This document shows, in pieces, positions 22,743-31,526 of a stretch of 33,407 bases of DNA. The notes under the pieces are model-generated. The model was given only the letters and a program-made list of their open reading frames with translations. It searched no databases and was not told where the DNA came from. Positions within the stretch are counted from its first letter, which is position 1. Each line of letters begins with the position of its first letter. This DNA comes from G963674955 sp963674955 (GTDB lineage: Bacteria; Desulfobacterota; Desulfovibrionia; Desulfovibrionales; Desulfovibrionaceae): assembly GCA_963674955.2 (NCBI GenBank), contig CAXXKR010000003.1, positions 1 through 33,407 of the forward strand, in the 5' to 3' direction. The position numbers and the translations under genes are program-made.

Positions 22743-25460
22743 TTACTTTTGGGTCGGGGCCTCTTCCGGGCCGGTCAGATCCAGGACCATGTCCACAAGC
22801 TCCGGGTCGTCCGGGCTGGGACTTATGGTAAAGCCGAATTTTTTTGCCAGCCCCTGCATGGCCTTGTTGGAGACCATTGTCTGGCCCACGAGTTTGTGGG
22901 TTTTGCGGCTCTTGGTGTAGCGGATGGATTTTTCGAAAAGCAGGGAGCCAAGGCCCTCGCCCTTGAGTTCCGAGCGGATGACAATAGCGAACTCCGACTC
23001 GGAATTGTCGGGCTTGGTCATGGTTCTGGAGACTCCCAGGGTCATGGGTTGTCCATGCTCGTCCATTGTGGAGGCTATGAAGGCCATCTCCCGGTCATAG
23101 TCGTTCTGGGTGAAGCGCGCCAAATCCCTGTGGCCGAAATCGCGGCGCACCACGCCGAAAAAGCGCATGCGCAAATCTTCGTCCGAAAGGCTGGCCAGAA
23201 AGGCGCGGTGGGTGTCCTCGTCTTCGGGCCGGATGGGCCGGATGGTGATCTTGCGACCGCTCTTCATGGAGACGCATTCTTCCAGTTCGCGCGGATAGGG
23301 TCTGATGGCCAGACGCTGCTGGCCTTCCTGGTCGCTGTGGGCCACGTTGATTTCCGCGCCCAGAGCCAGGACTCCGTGGTCGTCGGCGTACAGGGGGTTG
23401 ATGTCTATGGCCTGGACCTGAGGCACGTCTATGAACAGCTGGGATATCTGGATCAGCGTCAGGCAGATGTCGTCGATGTCCGCAGCCGGGTGGGTGGGCG
23501 TGCCCGAGAGAAGCTTGGATATCCTGGTGCGCAGGACCAGTTCCTTGGCCAGGCTCATGGAGAGGGGGGGCAGGGTCAGGGCCCTGTCCATGATCATTTC
23601 CCGGGCCATGCCGCCGTGGCCGAAGTGGATAACCGGGCCGAAAACCTTGTCCACGGACGCGGCGATGAAAAGCTCGTGGGCGCCGGGCCGGCGTCCCATT
23701 TTCTGGACCGTGAAGCCTTCGATGTAGGCGTCGGGGCGCTGGTGCGCGATCCTGGTCAGTATTCCGGCCGCCCCTTCCCAAACCTGTTCCGCACTTTCAA
23801 GGTCCAGAAGCACGCCGCCCACGTCAAAGGGTTGGGGTATCTGCGGAGACCTGAGCTTCAGGGCCACGGGATAGCCCAGTTCGTCCGCCGCGATGACCGC
23901 GTCCCTGGCTGAAACGGCGATTTTGGTCTCGACCACGGGTATGCCGTAGGCCGCCAGCATGTCCTTGGCTTCCGGCTCGGTCAGCAGGTCGCGGCCCTCC
24001 TTAAGGGCCTTGAGGGCCACTTCGCGGGCCGTGGTCGTGTCCGGGAAAAAGTCCGAGGGCAGCGAGTCCGGGGTCTCCATCAGGATTTCCTGGTTGTGCT
24101 GGTACTCGACCATGTACAGGAAGGAGCGGATGGCCTTGTCCGGGGTCTCGTAGGAGGGTATGCCCGCCTCGGCGAAGATGGCCCGCGCCTTTTCCGCGGC
24201 ACCGGAGCCCAGCCAGGAGGTGATGACCATGCGCTTGACCCGGCGAAGGGAAGCGGCCACGCTTTCGGCCACTTCTTTTTCCGATTGTCCGGCAAAGGGC
24301 ACGTGGATGACCAGCACGGCGTCCACTCCCTTGTCCTTGAGCAGCACCTTGATGACCTCGGAATAGTCCTGGCCTTTCGAGTTGAAGGGAATGTCGACGG
24401 GGTTGGAGCCGGTCCATGCCGTTCCGATGATTTCCTGGATGGAGTCTCTGGAATCGTTGGAGAGTTTGGCCAGCTTGCCGCCGCCGGTCAGCAGCGCGTC
24501 CGCGGCCATGATGCCTGCGCTGGTTCCGTTGGTGATTATTGCCAGACGGTTTCCGCGCACCGGCTTTATGTCGGCCAGGGTTTGGGCGGCGTCGAACAGT
24601 CCGTCGATGGTGTCCACCCTGAGCATTCCGGCCCGGCGAAAGGCCACGTCGTATATTTCGTCGGAAAGCTGCGACTCTCGGCCTTCCAGGGCTTCAAGGG
24701 TCTGCATCATGGTTTCCAGGGCCAGGCCCGGACGGATGACCAGAACCGGTTTGTTGCGCGAGGCGGCCCTGGCTGCGGACATGAAGCCGCGGGCCTCGCA
24801 GATGGATTCCACATACAGGAGGATGGAGCGCGTCTGAGGTTCGGAGGAAAGATAGTCCAGGACGTCGCTGAAGGCCACGTCGATGCGGCTGCCCAGGGCG
24901 ATCATGTGCGAAAAGCCGATGCCCTTGCCCTTGGCCCAGTCAAGGACCGTGGTCATCAGGCTGTCCGACTGGGAGACGAAGGCCGTCCGGCCGGGGCCGA
25001 TGGATGTATGGGCGATGCTGGCGTTGATGTTCAGGGAGGGGACCATGAAGCCCAGGCACTTTGGTCCCAGAAGGCGGATTTTAGGACATTCCGCCGCGTT
25101 CAGTATTGTCTGCCTGACGTCCTCGCGTTCGTCCTCGTCCAGGCTGGAAAAACCGGGACCCATGAGCACGGCGGCCTTGGTCCCGAATTCCTTGAGGCGC
25201 AGCAGCACTTCCGGGATGTCTTGCAAGGGGCGGCAGACAATTGCCAGATCCGGAGTCTTGGGCAGGGCGTGCACGCTGGGGTAGGTCAGCACTCCGGCAA
25301 TGGCTTCGGCCTCGTCCGAGACCGGCATGACCGGGCCCATGAAGCCGCCGCTCATGATGTTGCGCATGACGATGTGTCCGGCGTTGGCCGGGTCGTTGCT
25401 TGCGCCGATTACCGCTATCGACTTGGGATTGAACATGTATTCTAAGTTGGTGACGCTCAT
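22743..25460 (-). CDS. pat: Pat/PatZ-type protein lysine acetyltransferase
   Basis: A 905-residue fusion of an inactive NDP-forming acyl-CoA synthetase and a GNAT domain. CoA-binding begins at FNPKSIAVIGAS, the ligase domains and ATP-grasp region run to about residue 725, and the GNAT domain starts near residue 732 (ITIRPIRPEDEDTHRAFLAS) with LKGEGLGSLLFEKSIRYT as acetyl-CoA motif. The active-site loop SHTGALAG, which carries the phosphorylated His in true ADP-forming synthetases, is absent; after KPVLVIRPG the sequence goes on without that His. This loss is typical of PatZ proteins, which sense acetyl-CoA and acetylate other proteins. The gene is divergent from acetyl-CoA synthetase, the classical target. 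Residual acyl-CoA synthetase activity cannot be excluded. Confidence 0.85.
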   Translation of the reverse strand: MSVTNLEYMFNPKSIAVIGASNDPANAGHIVMRNIMSGGFMGPVMPVSDEAEAIAGVLTYPSVHALPKTPDLAIVCRPLQDIPEVLLRLKEFGTKAAVLMGPGFSSLDEDEREDVRQTILNAAECPKIRLLGPKCLGFMVPSLNINASIAHTSIGPGRTAFVSQSDSLMTTVLDWAKGKGIGFSHMIALGSRIDVAFSDVLDYLSSEPQTRSILLYVESICEARGFMSAARAASRNKPVLVIRPGLALETMMQTLEALEGRESQLSDEIYDVAFRRAGMLRVDTIDGLFDAAQTLADIKPVRGNRLAIITNGTSAGIMAADALLTGGGKLAKLSNDSRDSIQEIIGTAWTGSNPVDIPFNSKGQDYSEVIKVLLKDKGVDAVLVIHVPFAGQSEKEVAESVAASLRRVKRMVITSWLGSGAAEKARAIFAEAGIPSYETPDKAIRSFLYMVEYQHNQEILMETPDSLPSDFFPDTTTAREVALKALKEGRDLLTEPEAKDMLAAYGIPVVETKIAVSARDAVIAADELGYPVALKLRSPQIPQPFDVGGVLLDLESAEQVWEGAAGILTRIAHQRPDAYIEGFTVQKMGRRPGAHELFIAASVDKVFGPVIHFGHGGMAREMIMDRALTLPPLSMSLAKELVLRTRISKLLSGTPTHPAADIDDICLTLIQISQLFIDVPQVQAIDINPLYADDHGVLALGAEINVAHSDQEGQQRLAIRPYPRELEECVSMKSGRKITIRPIRPEDEDTHRAFLASLSDEDLRMRFFGVVRRDFGHRDLARFTQNDYDREMAFIASTMDEHGQPMTLGVSRTMTKPDNSESEFAIVIRSELKGEGLGSLLFEKSIRYTKSRKTHKLVGQTMVSNKAMQGLAKKFGFTISPSPDDPELVDMVLDLTGPEEAPTQK

Positions 25461-25687
25461 TTTGACCCCTGCATGGATGACGGAAAGGTATGGTTTACGA
25501 TTAATTTACCGTTCACACCACGTTTTTCAGCCGTTTACCAAAAAAATGATGGGATTGAAATTGTCTTTCATATAAAGCTTGTTTTCTGTACGCGACGCGT
25601 GGGCACACAAATTTTTGTCTCGCGGTCTGCCGGCCCGGCGTTTCGGGCGGGCCCATATGCAAAACGGATCAGCCAGGAGAGCACGTT
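25461..25687. promoter_or_regulatory. Divergent control region between pat and acs
   Basis: 227 bases must hold both promoters. A/T-rich stretches lie at 25495-25580, with TTTAC repeated three times (25496-25545). A GC hairpin (GCCCG/CGGGC) lies at about 25631-25651 in the acs leader. GGAG at 25677 serves acs. No certain -35/-10 or sigma-54 site was found. Confidence 0.35.
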
Positions 25688-27676
25688 ATGAGCGACGAAG
25701 GGAAAAATATCATCAGCATGATGAAGGAAGGGAGGCTTTTTCAACCGCCTGCCGACATCCAGGAAAAGGCTTACGTCAAGAGCATGGACGAGTATGAGGC
25801 CGCATACAAGCGCGCCGAAGAAGACCCGGAGGGTTTCTGGGCGGACCGCAGCGAGGAGCTTATCTCCTGGTCCAAGAAGTGGGACAAGGTTCTGGAGTAT
25901 GACTTTGACAAGCCGGAAATCAATTGGTTTCAGGGCGGCAAGCTCAACGTCAGCTACAACTGCCTGGACAGACACCTGGAGAACGGCCGCAGAAACAAGG
26001 CGGCCATAATCTGGCAGGGCGAGGCCGAGGACGAGGTCAAGGTCTACACCTACCAGATGCTGCACGGCGAAGTATGCCGTTTTGCCAACGTGCTCAAGAA
26101 AATGGGCGTGAAAAAGGGCGATCGCGTTTCCCTGTACCTGCCCATGGTTCCGGAATTGGCCATCGCCATGCTGGCCTGCACGCGCATAGGCGCCCAGCAT
26201 TCCATCGTTTTCGCCGGTTTTTCAGCAGTCAGTCTGCAAAACCGCATCCAGGACTGCCAGGCCAAGGTGCTGGTGACTTCCGACGCGGTAATGCGCGCCG
26301 GCAAGACCATTCCCCTGAAGCCCAATGCCGATGAGGCCCTCAAGGGCTGCCCCAGCGTGGAGCAGGTCGTGGTGGTCCAGCGCGCGGGCAACGAGGTGGA
26401 AATGGTCGAGGGCCGCGATTCCTGGTGGCATGATGTCATGGCCGCCGACGGCATCACCGCGGACTGCCCCTGCGAGGAAATGGACGCCGAGGACATACTG
26501 TTCATTCTCTACACCTCCGGTTCCACGGGCAAGCCCAAGGGAGTGGTGCACACCACCGGCGGCTACCTGACCTATGCGGCCCACACCACCCAGTGGGTTT
26601 TCGATCTCAAGGACGACGACGTATACTGGTGCACCGCCGACATCGGCTGGATCACCGGCCACACATACATTGTCTACGGACCCCTGGCCCTGGGCGCCAC
26701 CTCCCTGATGTTCGAGGGAGTTCCCTCCTGGCCCAAGCCGGACCGATTCTGGAAGATCGTGGACAAGTTCAAGGTCAACATTTTCTACACCGCGCCCACA
26801 GTCATCCGCGCCCTGATGCGCGAAGGCACCGAGTGGACCAACAAGCACGACATGTCCAGCCTGAGGGTTCTCGGTTCCGTGGGCGAGCCCATCAACCCCG
26901 AGGCCTGGATGTGGTATTTCGAGAACGTGGGCAAGGGCAAGCTGCCCATAGTGGACACCTGGTGGCAGACCGAGACCGGCGGAATCATGATTTCCGCCCT
27001 GCCCGGAGCCACGCCCCTCAAGCCCGGCTCGGCCACAAGGCCCTTGCCCGGCGTCGCCGCCGCCATTGTCCGCAGGAGCGGAGACGATTCCGACTCCAAC
27101 GAGGGCGGCCATCTTGTGATCAAGAAACCCTGGCCCGGCATGCTGAGAGGCGTGTTCGGCGACCCTGAAAGGTTCAAGACCACTTATTTTCAAGGTTTCC
27201 CCGGCATGTACGAATCCGGAGACGGTGCCCGTTGCGACGAGGACGGATACTTCTGGATCATGGGACGCCTTGACGACGTGATCAATGTTTCCGGCCACAG
27301 GCTGGGAACCGCCGAGATCGAGTCCGCGCTGGTGGCCCACAAGTCCGTGGCCGAAGCGGCCGTCGTGGGCATGCCCCACCACATCAAGGGGCAGACCATA
27401 TACGCCTACGTGACGCTCAAGAGCGGCATCGACGAGGACGACGATCTGCGCAAGGAACTGGTCAAGTGGGTCCGCTCCGAGATCGGCCCCATCGCCACGC
27501 CGGAATTCATGCAGTTCGCGGACGGCCTGCCCAAGACCCGCAGCGGCAAGATCATGCGCCGTGTTCTCAGGAAGATCGCGGCAGGTCAGGACGACTTCGG
27601 CGACACGTCCACCCTGGCCGATCCTTCGGTCATCACCGATCTGGTGGAGGGCAAGCAGGATCTCATGGGCGAATAA
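25688..27676 (+). CDS. acs: Acetyl-CoA synthetase, AMP-forming
   Basis: A 662-residue enzyme that activates acetate with ATP and CoA. The N-terminal ACS domain (EDPEGFWADRSEELISWSKKW) is complete. ATP is bound by YTSGSTGKPKGVVHT; DTWWQTETGG and YFWIMGRLDDVINVSGHR are the adenylate and hinge motifs. The catalytic lysine is K621 in PKTRSGKIMRR, the site acetylated by Pat in Salmonella. Length and motifs are normal. The divergent pat gene makes reversible acetylation of K621 likely. In a sulfate reducer the enzyme may scavenge acetate or serve carbon assimilation. Confidence 0.96.
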   Translation: MSDEGKNIISMMKEGRLFQPPADIQEKAYVKSMDEYEAAYKRAEEDPEGFWADRSEELISWSKKWDKVLEYDFDKPEINWFQGGKLNVSYNCLDRHLENGRRNKAAIIWQGEAEDEVKVYTYQMLHGEVCRFANVLKKMGVKKGDRVSLYLPMVPELAIAMLACTRIGAQHSIVFAGFSAVSLQNRIQDCQAKVLVTSDAVMRAGKTIPLKPNADEALKGCPSVEQVVVVQRAGNEVEMVEGRDSWWHDVMAADGITADCPCEEMDAEDILFILYTSGSTGKPKGVVHTTGGYLTYAAHTTQWVFDLKDDDVYWCTADIGWITGHTYIVYGPLALGATSLMFEGVPSWPKPDRFWKIVDKFKVNIFYTAPTVIRALMREGTEWTNKHDMSSLRVLGSVGEPINPEAWMWYFENVGKGKLPIVDTWWQTETGGIMISALPGATPLKPGSATRPLPGVAAAIVRRSGDDSDSNEGGHLVIKKPWPGMLRGVFGDPERFKTTYFQGFPGMYESGDGARCDEDGYFWIMGRLDDVINVSGHRLGTAEIESALVAHKSVAEAAVVGMPHHIKGQTIYAYVTLKSGIDEDDDLRKELVKWVRSEIGPIATPEFMQFADGLPKTRSGKIMRRVLRKIAAGQDDFGDTSTLADPSVITDLVEGKQDLMGE

Positions 27677-27703
27677 TTCAACTATTGACTCAACAAACGG
27701 CAT

Positions 27704-27745
27704 AAGGCCGGGAAAGCCGAAAGGCTTTCCCGGCCTTGCTTGTTC
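27704..27745 (+). terminator. Terminator of acs
   Basis: A 15-bp perfect stem (27704-27718 with 27723-27737) with GAAA tetraloop, followed by GCTTGTTCC. The U tract is poor but the hairpin is very stable. Confidence 0.8.
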
Positions 27746-27811
27746 CTGGAGGTGCTGATAACTCTATGTGCGGGAAATTCAGGCCTTTTGGCCGGAGGTT
27801 GCGGCGCGGAA

Positions 27812-30010
27812 ATGAGCAAGCGGCAGATAGACATAGGCAAACCTTCCACACGGGAGCGGAAGAAACGCAGGCGCGAACTGGTGCTGGCCCTTGTCTGCGC
27901 GGTGCTCATCGCCATCTTCACCTTTGTGGAACTGAAATTCCTGAACATTCGTTCTTCCCTTTTCCTGGTCCTGTTCAATCTGAATTTCATTCTTTTGTTG
28001 CTGGTGCTTTATCTCGTGGTCAGAAACGGGGTGAAGCTGATCCTCGAGCGGCGCAGGAACGTTCTCGGCTCCAAGCTCAGGACGCGTCTTGTCCTGGCCT
28101 TCATTTTTCTTTCCCTTACGCCGACCCTGCTCATGTTCGCCGTTTCCGTAAAATTCGTGCAGACCTCGGTGGACTACTGGTTCAAGGGCCAGGTGGAAAA
28201 CAGCATGGAACAGGCCCTTGAGCTTGGCCGGGCCTTTTACGGGTCGGCCCAGGAGCGTCTTGAAAGACGCGGCGGCAACATGCTGGTGGATATTCGGGAG
28301 CGCCAGTTCGCCTGGGGCGGAAAGGTCATGGACGAATACCTTGAGGTCAAGTTCAAGGAATACGATCTGAGCCTGCTGGGCGTGCTGTCGGCGGAAGGGG
28401 TGCGCAGGAACCTGCACGCGTCCTCGTCCGCCGAAAACGCCCTTGGCGAAATCGTTGAAAGGATCAACTGGGAGGAGTTGCGCCAGAATCCCCGCTACTG
28501 GTCGACCCTGATGCCCACCGCCGGAAACGACCTTATTGTGGGTCTTTTGCCTGTGGACGACGGACGCACGGGCTATCTGGTTCTCGGCGAATCCATTGGC
28601 GAGGGGCTGCTTTTCCGTCTGGACCAGGTGGTCCGGGGGCTCGACGAATACCAGAAGCTTAAGACCATGAGTTCGCCGCTGAAAATGACCCTGTATCTGG
28701 CCCTGGGCGTCATGACCATGCTCATCATCTTGGGTGCGACCTGGTTCGGCTTTCGCCTGGCCAAGGAGATCACCGCGCCGGTGCAGGCCCTGGCCGCAGG
28801 CACGGAAAGGGTGGCCAGGGGCGATCTTTCGGTGCGCCTGGAGGACAGGTCGGACGACGAAATGGGTTTTCTGGTCCGCTCCTTCAACCGCATGACCGAA
28901 GATCTCACCGAGTACCAGTCCAACCTGAAAACGGCCAATGACCGGCTGGCCCAGCAGAACCAGGAAGTGGAAGCCAGGGGCAAGTACATAGAGACGGTTC
29001 TGGACAACATCACTTCCGGCGTGGTCTCCGTGGACTACAGGGGCCGGGTCAGCACTGTGAACAAGGCTGCGGCCAAGATGCTGGGCATCGAGGGCAATAG
29101 CCTTGTGGGACGAGAGCCTTTGGCCCTGCTCCAGGGCGACTTTGCCGAATTGCTGGCCGACGCCCTGACCAGTCTGCTTATCAGCCCCGGCTCCCAGTGG
29201 ACCAGGCAGATCGATCTGCCCCTCAAGGGCGGGGACCTGCGGGTCCTGGTCAACGTGGTTTCGTTGAAGACGGGTCCTGGCGGGGGAGAAGCGGGCATTG
29301 TGGCCGTGTTCGAGGACATCACCGAGCTTGAGAAGATGCAGAGGCTGGCGGCCTGGCGCGAGGTGGCCCGGCGCATAGCCCATGAGATCAAGAATCCCCT
29401 TACGCCCATCAAGCTTTCGGTGCAGCGGTTGCAGCGCAGGTACGGGCAGCGGATAAACGAGAAGGTCTTCAGCGAATGCACGGAGATCATCATTCATCAG
29501 GTGGAGCGCATGCAACGCATGGTGGCCGAATTCTCCGCCTACGCCAAGCTGCCGGAGATGGTGCCCAAGAGGGATCATTTGCCCAGCCTGCTTGAAGAGG
29601 TGGTTTCTCTTTTCGAGAATTCACACCGCGACATTCGGTGGAAGTTGACTTTTCGGACGAACATAAAGGATTTTCCATTTGACCGCGAAGGGCTGCGCAA
29701 GGTTTTCATCAACCTGCTGACCAACGCGGCCGAGGCCCTTGGAGAAACCGGGGACGCCCGCGTCGAGGTCGAGGCTTGGCATGACGAGGACAGGGGTATG
29801 GTCGTCGTGGAAGTTGCGGACAACGGTCCAGGGTTCAGCCCCGACGAGCGTTCGCGCATGTTCGAACCTTATTTCTCCAGCAAGAAAAGCGGCACCGGCC
29901 TTGGTTTGACAATAGTAAAATCCATAGCCAAGGATCACAGGGGGCAGGTGGATGTTCGGCCCAACTCGCCGCAGGGATCCATTTTTTCCGTGGAGCTGCC
30001 GGATGTCTGA
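27812..30010 (+). CDS. ntrY: NtrY-type membrane sensor histidine kinase
   Basis: A 732-residue kinase. ATG 27812 begins MSKRQIDIGKPSTR; the open frame upstream is not NtrY-like. Two N-terminal helices (residues 25-75), a third near 95-120 and a fourth near 295-320 flank a periplasmic region. HAMP (ITAPVQALAAGTERVARGDL) and PAS (ETVLDNITSGVVSVDYRGRV) follow. The phosphorylated His is H524 in AHEIKNPLTPIKLSVQRL, a form typical of NtrY. The ATPase has NLLTNAAEALGE, DNGPGFSP and GTGLGLTIVKSIAKDH. NtrY/NtrX systems respond to nitrogen or redox state in other proteobacteria. The matching NtrX is two genes downstream. Confidence 0.92.
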   Translation: MSKRQIDIGKPSTRERKKRRRELVLALVCAVLIAIFTFVELKFLNIRSSLFLVLFNLNFILLLLVLYLVVRNGVKLILERRRNVLGSKLRTRLVLAFIFLSLTPTLLMFAVSVKFVQTSVDYWFKGQVENSMEQALELGRAFYGSAQERLERRGGNMLVDIRERQFAWGGKVMDEYLEVKFKEYDLSLLGVLSAEGVRRNLHASSSAENALGEIVERINWEELRQNPRYWSTLMPTAGNDLIVGLLPVDDGRTGYLVLGESIGEGLLFRLDQVVRGLDEYQKLKTMSSPLKMTLYLALGVMTMLIILGATWFGFRLAKEITAPVQALAAGTERVARGDLSVRLEDRSDDEMGFLVRSFNRMTEDLTEYQSNLKTANDRLAQQNQEVEARGKYIETVLDNITSGVVSVDYRGRVSTVNKAAAKMLGIEGNSLVGREPLALLQGDFAELLADALTSLLISPGSQWTRQIDLPLKGGDLRVLVNVVSLKTGPGGGEAGIVAVFEDITELEKMQRLAAWREVARRIAHEIKNPLTPIKLSVQRLQRRYGQRINEKVFSECTEIIIHQVERMQRMVAEFSAYAKLPEMVPKRDHLPSLLEEVVSLFENSHRDIRWKLTFRTNIKDFPFDREGLRKVFINLLTNAAEALGETGDARVEVEAWHDEDRGMVVVEVADNGPGFSPDERSRMFEPYFSSKKSGTGLGLTIVKSIAKDHRGQVDVRPNSPQGSIFSVELPDV

Positions 30011-30139
30011 CGGCCAAAGGCATTTGCCTGGAGCTGAATTCCTGATAGACTTTGCCCCGAGAAACAGTATTCTTATATCGCCGGACGTGTGCCGTGAGTT
30101 TGGCGAACAGACCAACCGGGTTCAAGTCAAGGAATCTGC

Positions 30140-31522
30140 ATGGGCATGAAACGGATAATGGTAGTTGAAGACGAGAGCATAGTGGCCCTTGATATCCGGA
30201 ATCGGTTGAACATTCTGGGATACGAGGTGGCCGGCGTGTTCGCCACCGGCGAGGAGGCCGTTGATAAGGCCGGCGAGGTCAACCCCGACTTGATCCTCAT
30301 GGACATCATGCTCAAGGGCGATTTGGACGGGATCGACACTGCGGACAGGATTTCAGAGCATCAAAGGGTGCCCTTCATATATCTTACGGCTTACGCCGAC
30401 GAGGAAACCCTCAAGAGGGCCCAAAACACCGGCCCGTTCGGGTACATAATCAAGCCCTTTGAAGACAGGGAGCTCAAGCTCAGCATCGAGATGGCCCTGT
30501 ACAAGCACAGCCTGGACAACAAGCTGCGGGAGAACAGGCGCTGGCTGGCCACGACCTTGAACAGCATCGGCGACGCGGTCATAACCACGGACCGCCAGGG
30601 CCGCGTGGTTTTCATCAATCCCGCTGCGGAAATGCTTTTGGCCCTGGATCAGGAGCAGGCCAAAGGACGAGGCCTGCCCGAAGTCTTCAAGCTCAAGAGC
30701 GAGGAGAGCGGCGAGCTGGTGGAAGTGCCGGTTCAGGAGGTCCTGGACAGGGGCGGGGCCATGCTGGACCGCCAGGATCTTCTTTTGTCCATCAATGGAA
30801 GGAATGTGCCGATATCAAGCAGTATTGCGCCCATAGCCGACGAGCAGGGAAAAAGCGAAGGCGTGGTCGTGGTTTTCAGGGATATTTCCCACAGGAAGCG
30901 GGCCGAAAGGGCCTTGCGAACCAGTCTTGAGCAGCTCCGGCAGACCCTGAACGAGACGGTGAGCGCCCTGGCCAGCATGGGCGAGAAACGCGACCTCTAC
31001 ACCTCCGGCCATCAAACCAGGGTTTCCCTGCTGGCTTGCGCCATTGCCCGGGAAATGGGCCTGGACGAGGACCGCATCGAAGGCGTTCGCGTGGCCGGAA
31101 TCCTGCACGACATCGGCAAGATATACATACCGGCGGAAATACTTTCCAAGCCCGCCCGGCTTACGGACACCGAGATGGAGCTGATGAAGAGCCACTCGGA
31201 AGTGGGCTACGAGATACTCAAAAGCGTGTCCTTTCCCTGGCCCGTGGCCAAGATGGTCCGCCAGCACCATGAGCGCCTGGACGGCAGCGGCTATCCGGAC
31301 GGCTTGAAGGGCAATGATCTGCTGCTTGAGGCCCGCATTCTTGCCGTGGCGGACGTTGTGGAGGCCATGAGCTCGCACCGCCCTTACCGCCCGGCCCTTG
31401 GGCTCGGCAGGGCGCTGGATGAGGTCTCGAAAAACAACGGGCGCTATGACGAGGAAGTGGTCAAGGCCTGCCTCCGGTTGTTCGAGGAAGACAAGTTCAG
31501 CTTCAAATACGAGGGAACCTAA
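30140..31522 (+). CDS. Response regulator with PAS and HD-GYP cyclic-di-GMP phosphodiesterase
   Basis: A 460-residue REC-PAS-HD-GYP protein that degrades cyclic di-GMP. The receiver has D55 in LILMDIMLKGDLDG and IIKPFEDRE, and is of the branched type seen before PAS outputs. The PAS domain is TTLNSIGDAVITTDRQGRVV. In the HD-GYP domain, H323-D324 in GILHDIGKIYIP bind the metal pair, QHHERLDGSGYPDGL carries GYP at residues 384-386, and ADVVEAMSSHRPYRP is the last conserved motif. AAGGA precedes the ATG by seven bases. The gene lies between ntrY and ntrX, four bases before ntrX. NtrY may therefore phosphorylate two regulators. Confidence 0.93.
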   Translation: MGMKRIMVVEDESIVALDIRNRLNILGYEVAGVFATGEEAVDKAGEVNPDLILMDIMLKGDLDGIDTADRISEHQRVPFIYLTAYADEETLKRAQNTGPFGYIIKPFEDRELKLSIEMALYKHSLDNKLRENRRWLATTLNSIGDAVITTDRQGRVVFINPAAEMLLALDQEQAKGRGLPEVFKLKSEESGELVEVPVQEVLDRGGAMLDRQDLLLSINGRNVPISSSIAPIADEQGKSEGVVVVFRDISHRKRAERALRTSLEQLRQTLNETVSALASMGEKRDLYTSGHQTRVSLLACAIAREMGLDEDRIEGVRVAGILHDIGKIYIPAEILSKPARLTDTEMELMKSHSEVGYEILKSVSFPWPVAKMVRQHHERLDGSGYPDGLKGNDLLLEARILAVADVVEAMSSHRPYRPALGLGRALDEVSKNNGRYDEEVVKACLRLFEEDKFSFKYEGT

Positions 31523-31526
31523 AGGC

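Noticed and set aside
22473..23912. Long plus-strand ORF opposite the polyferredoxin and pat genes
   Set aside because: It is antisense to two well-supported genes, has no family motifs and arises from the GC-rich codon use of the real genes.
24096..25445. Long plus-strand ORF opposite pat
   Set aside because: Antisense shadow with low-complexity composition and no recognisable domain.
26222..27703. Long minus-strand ORF opposite acs
   Set aside because: Antisense shadow of an enzyme with all motifs intact on the plus strand.
27779..29578. Long minus-strand ORF (599 residues) opposite ntrY
   Set aside because: Antisense shadow; His- and Gln-rich composition typical of reversed GC-rich coding DNA and no motifs.
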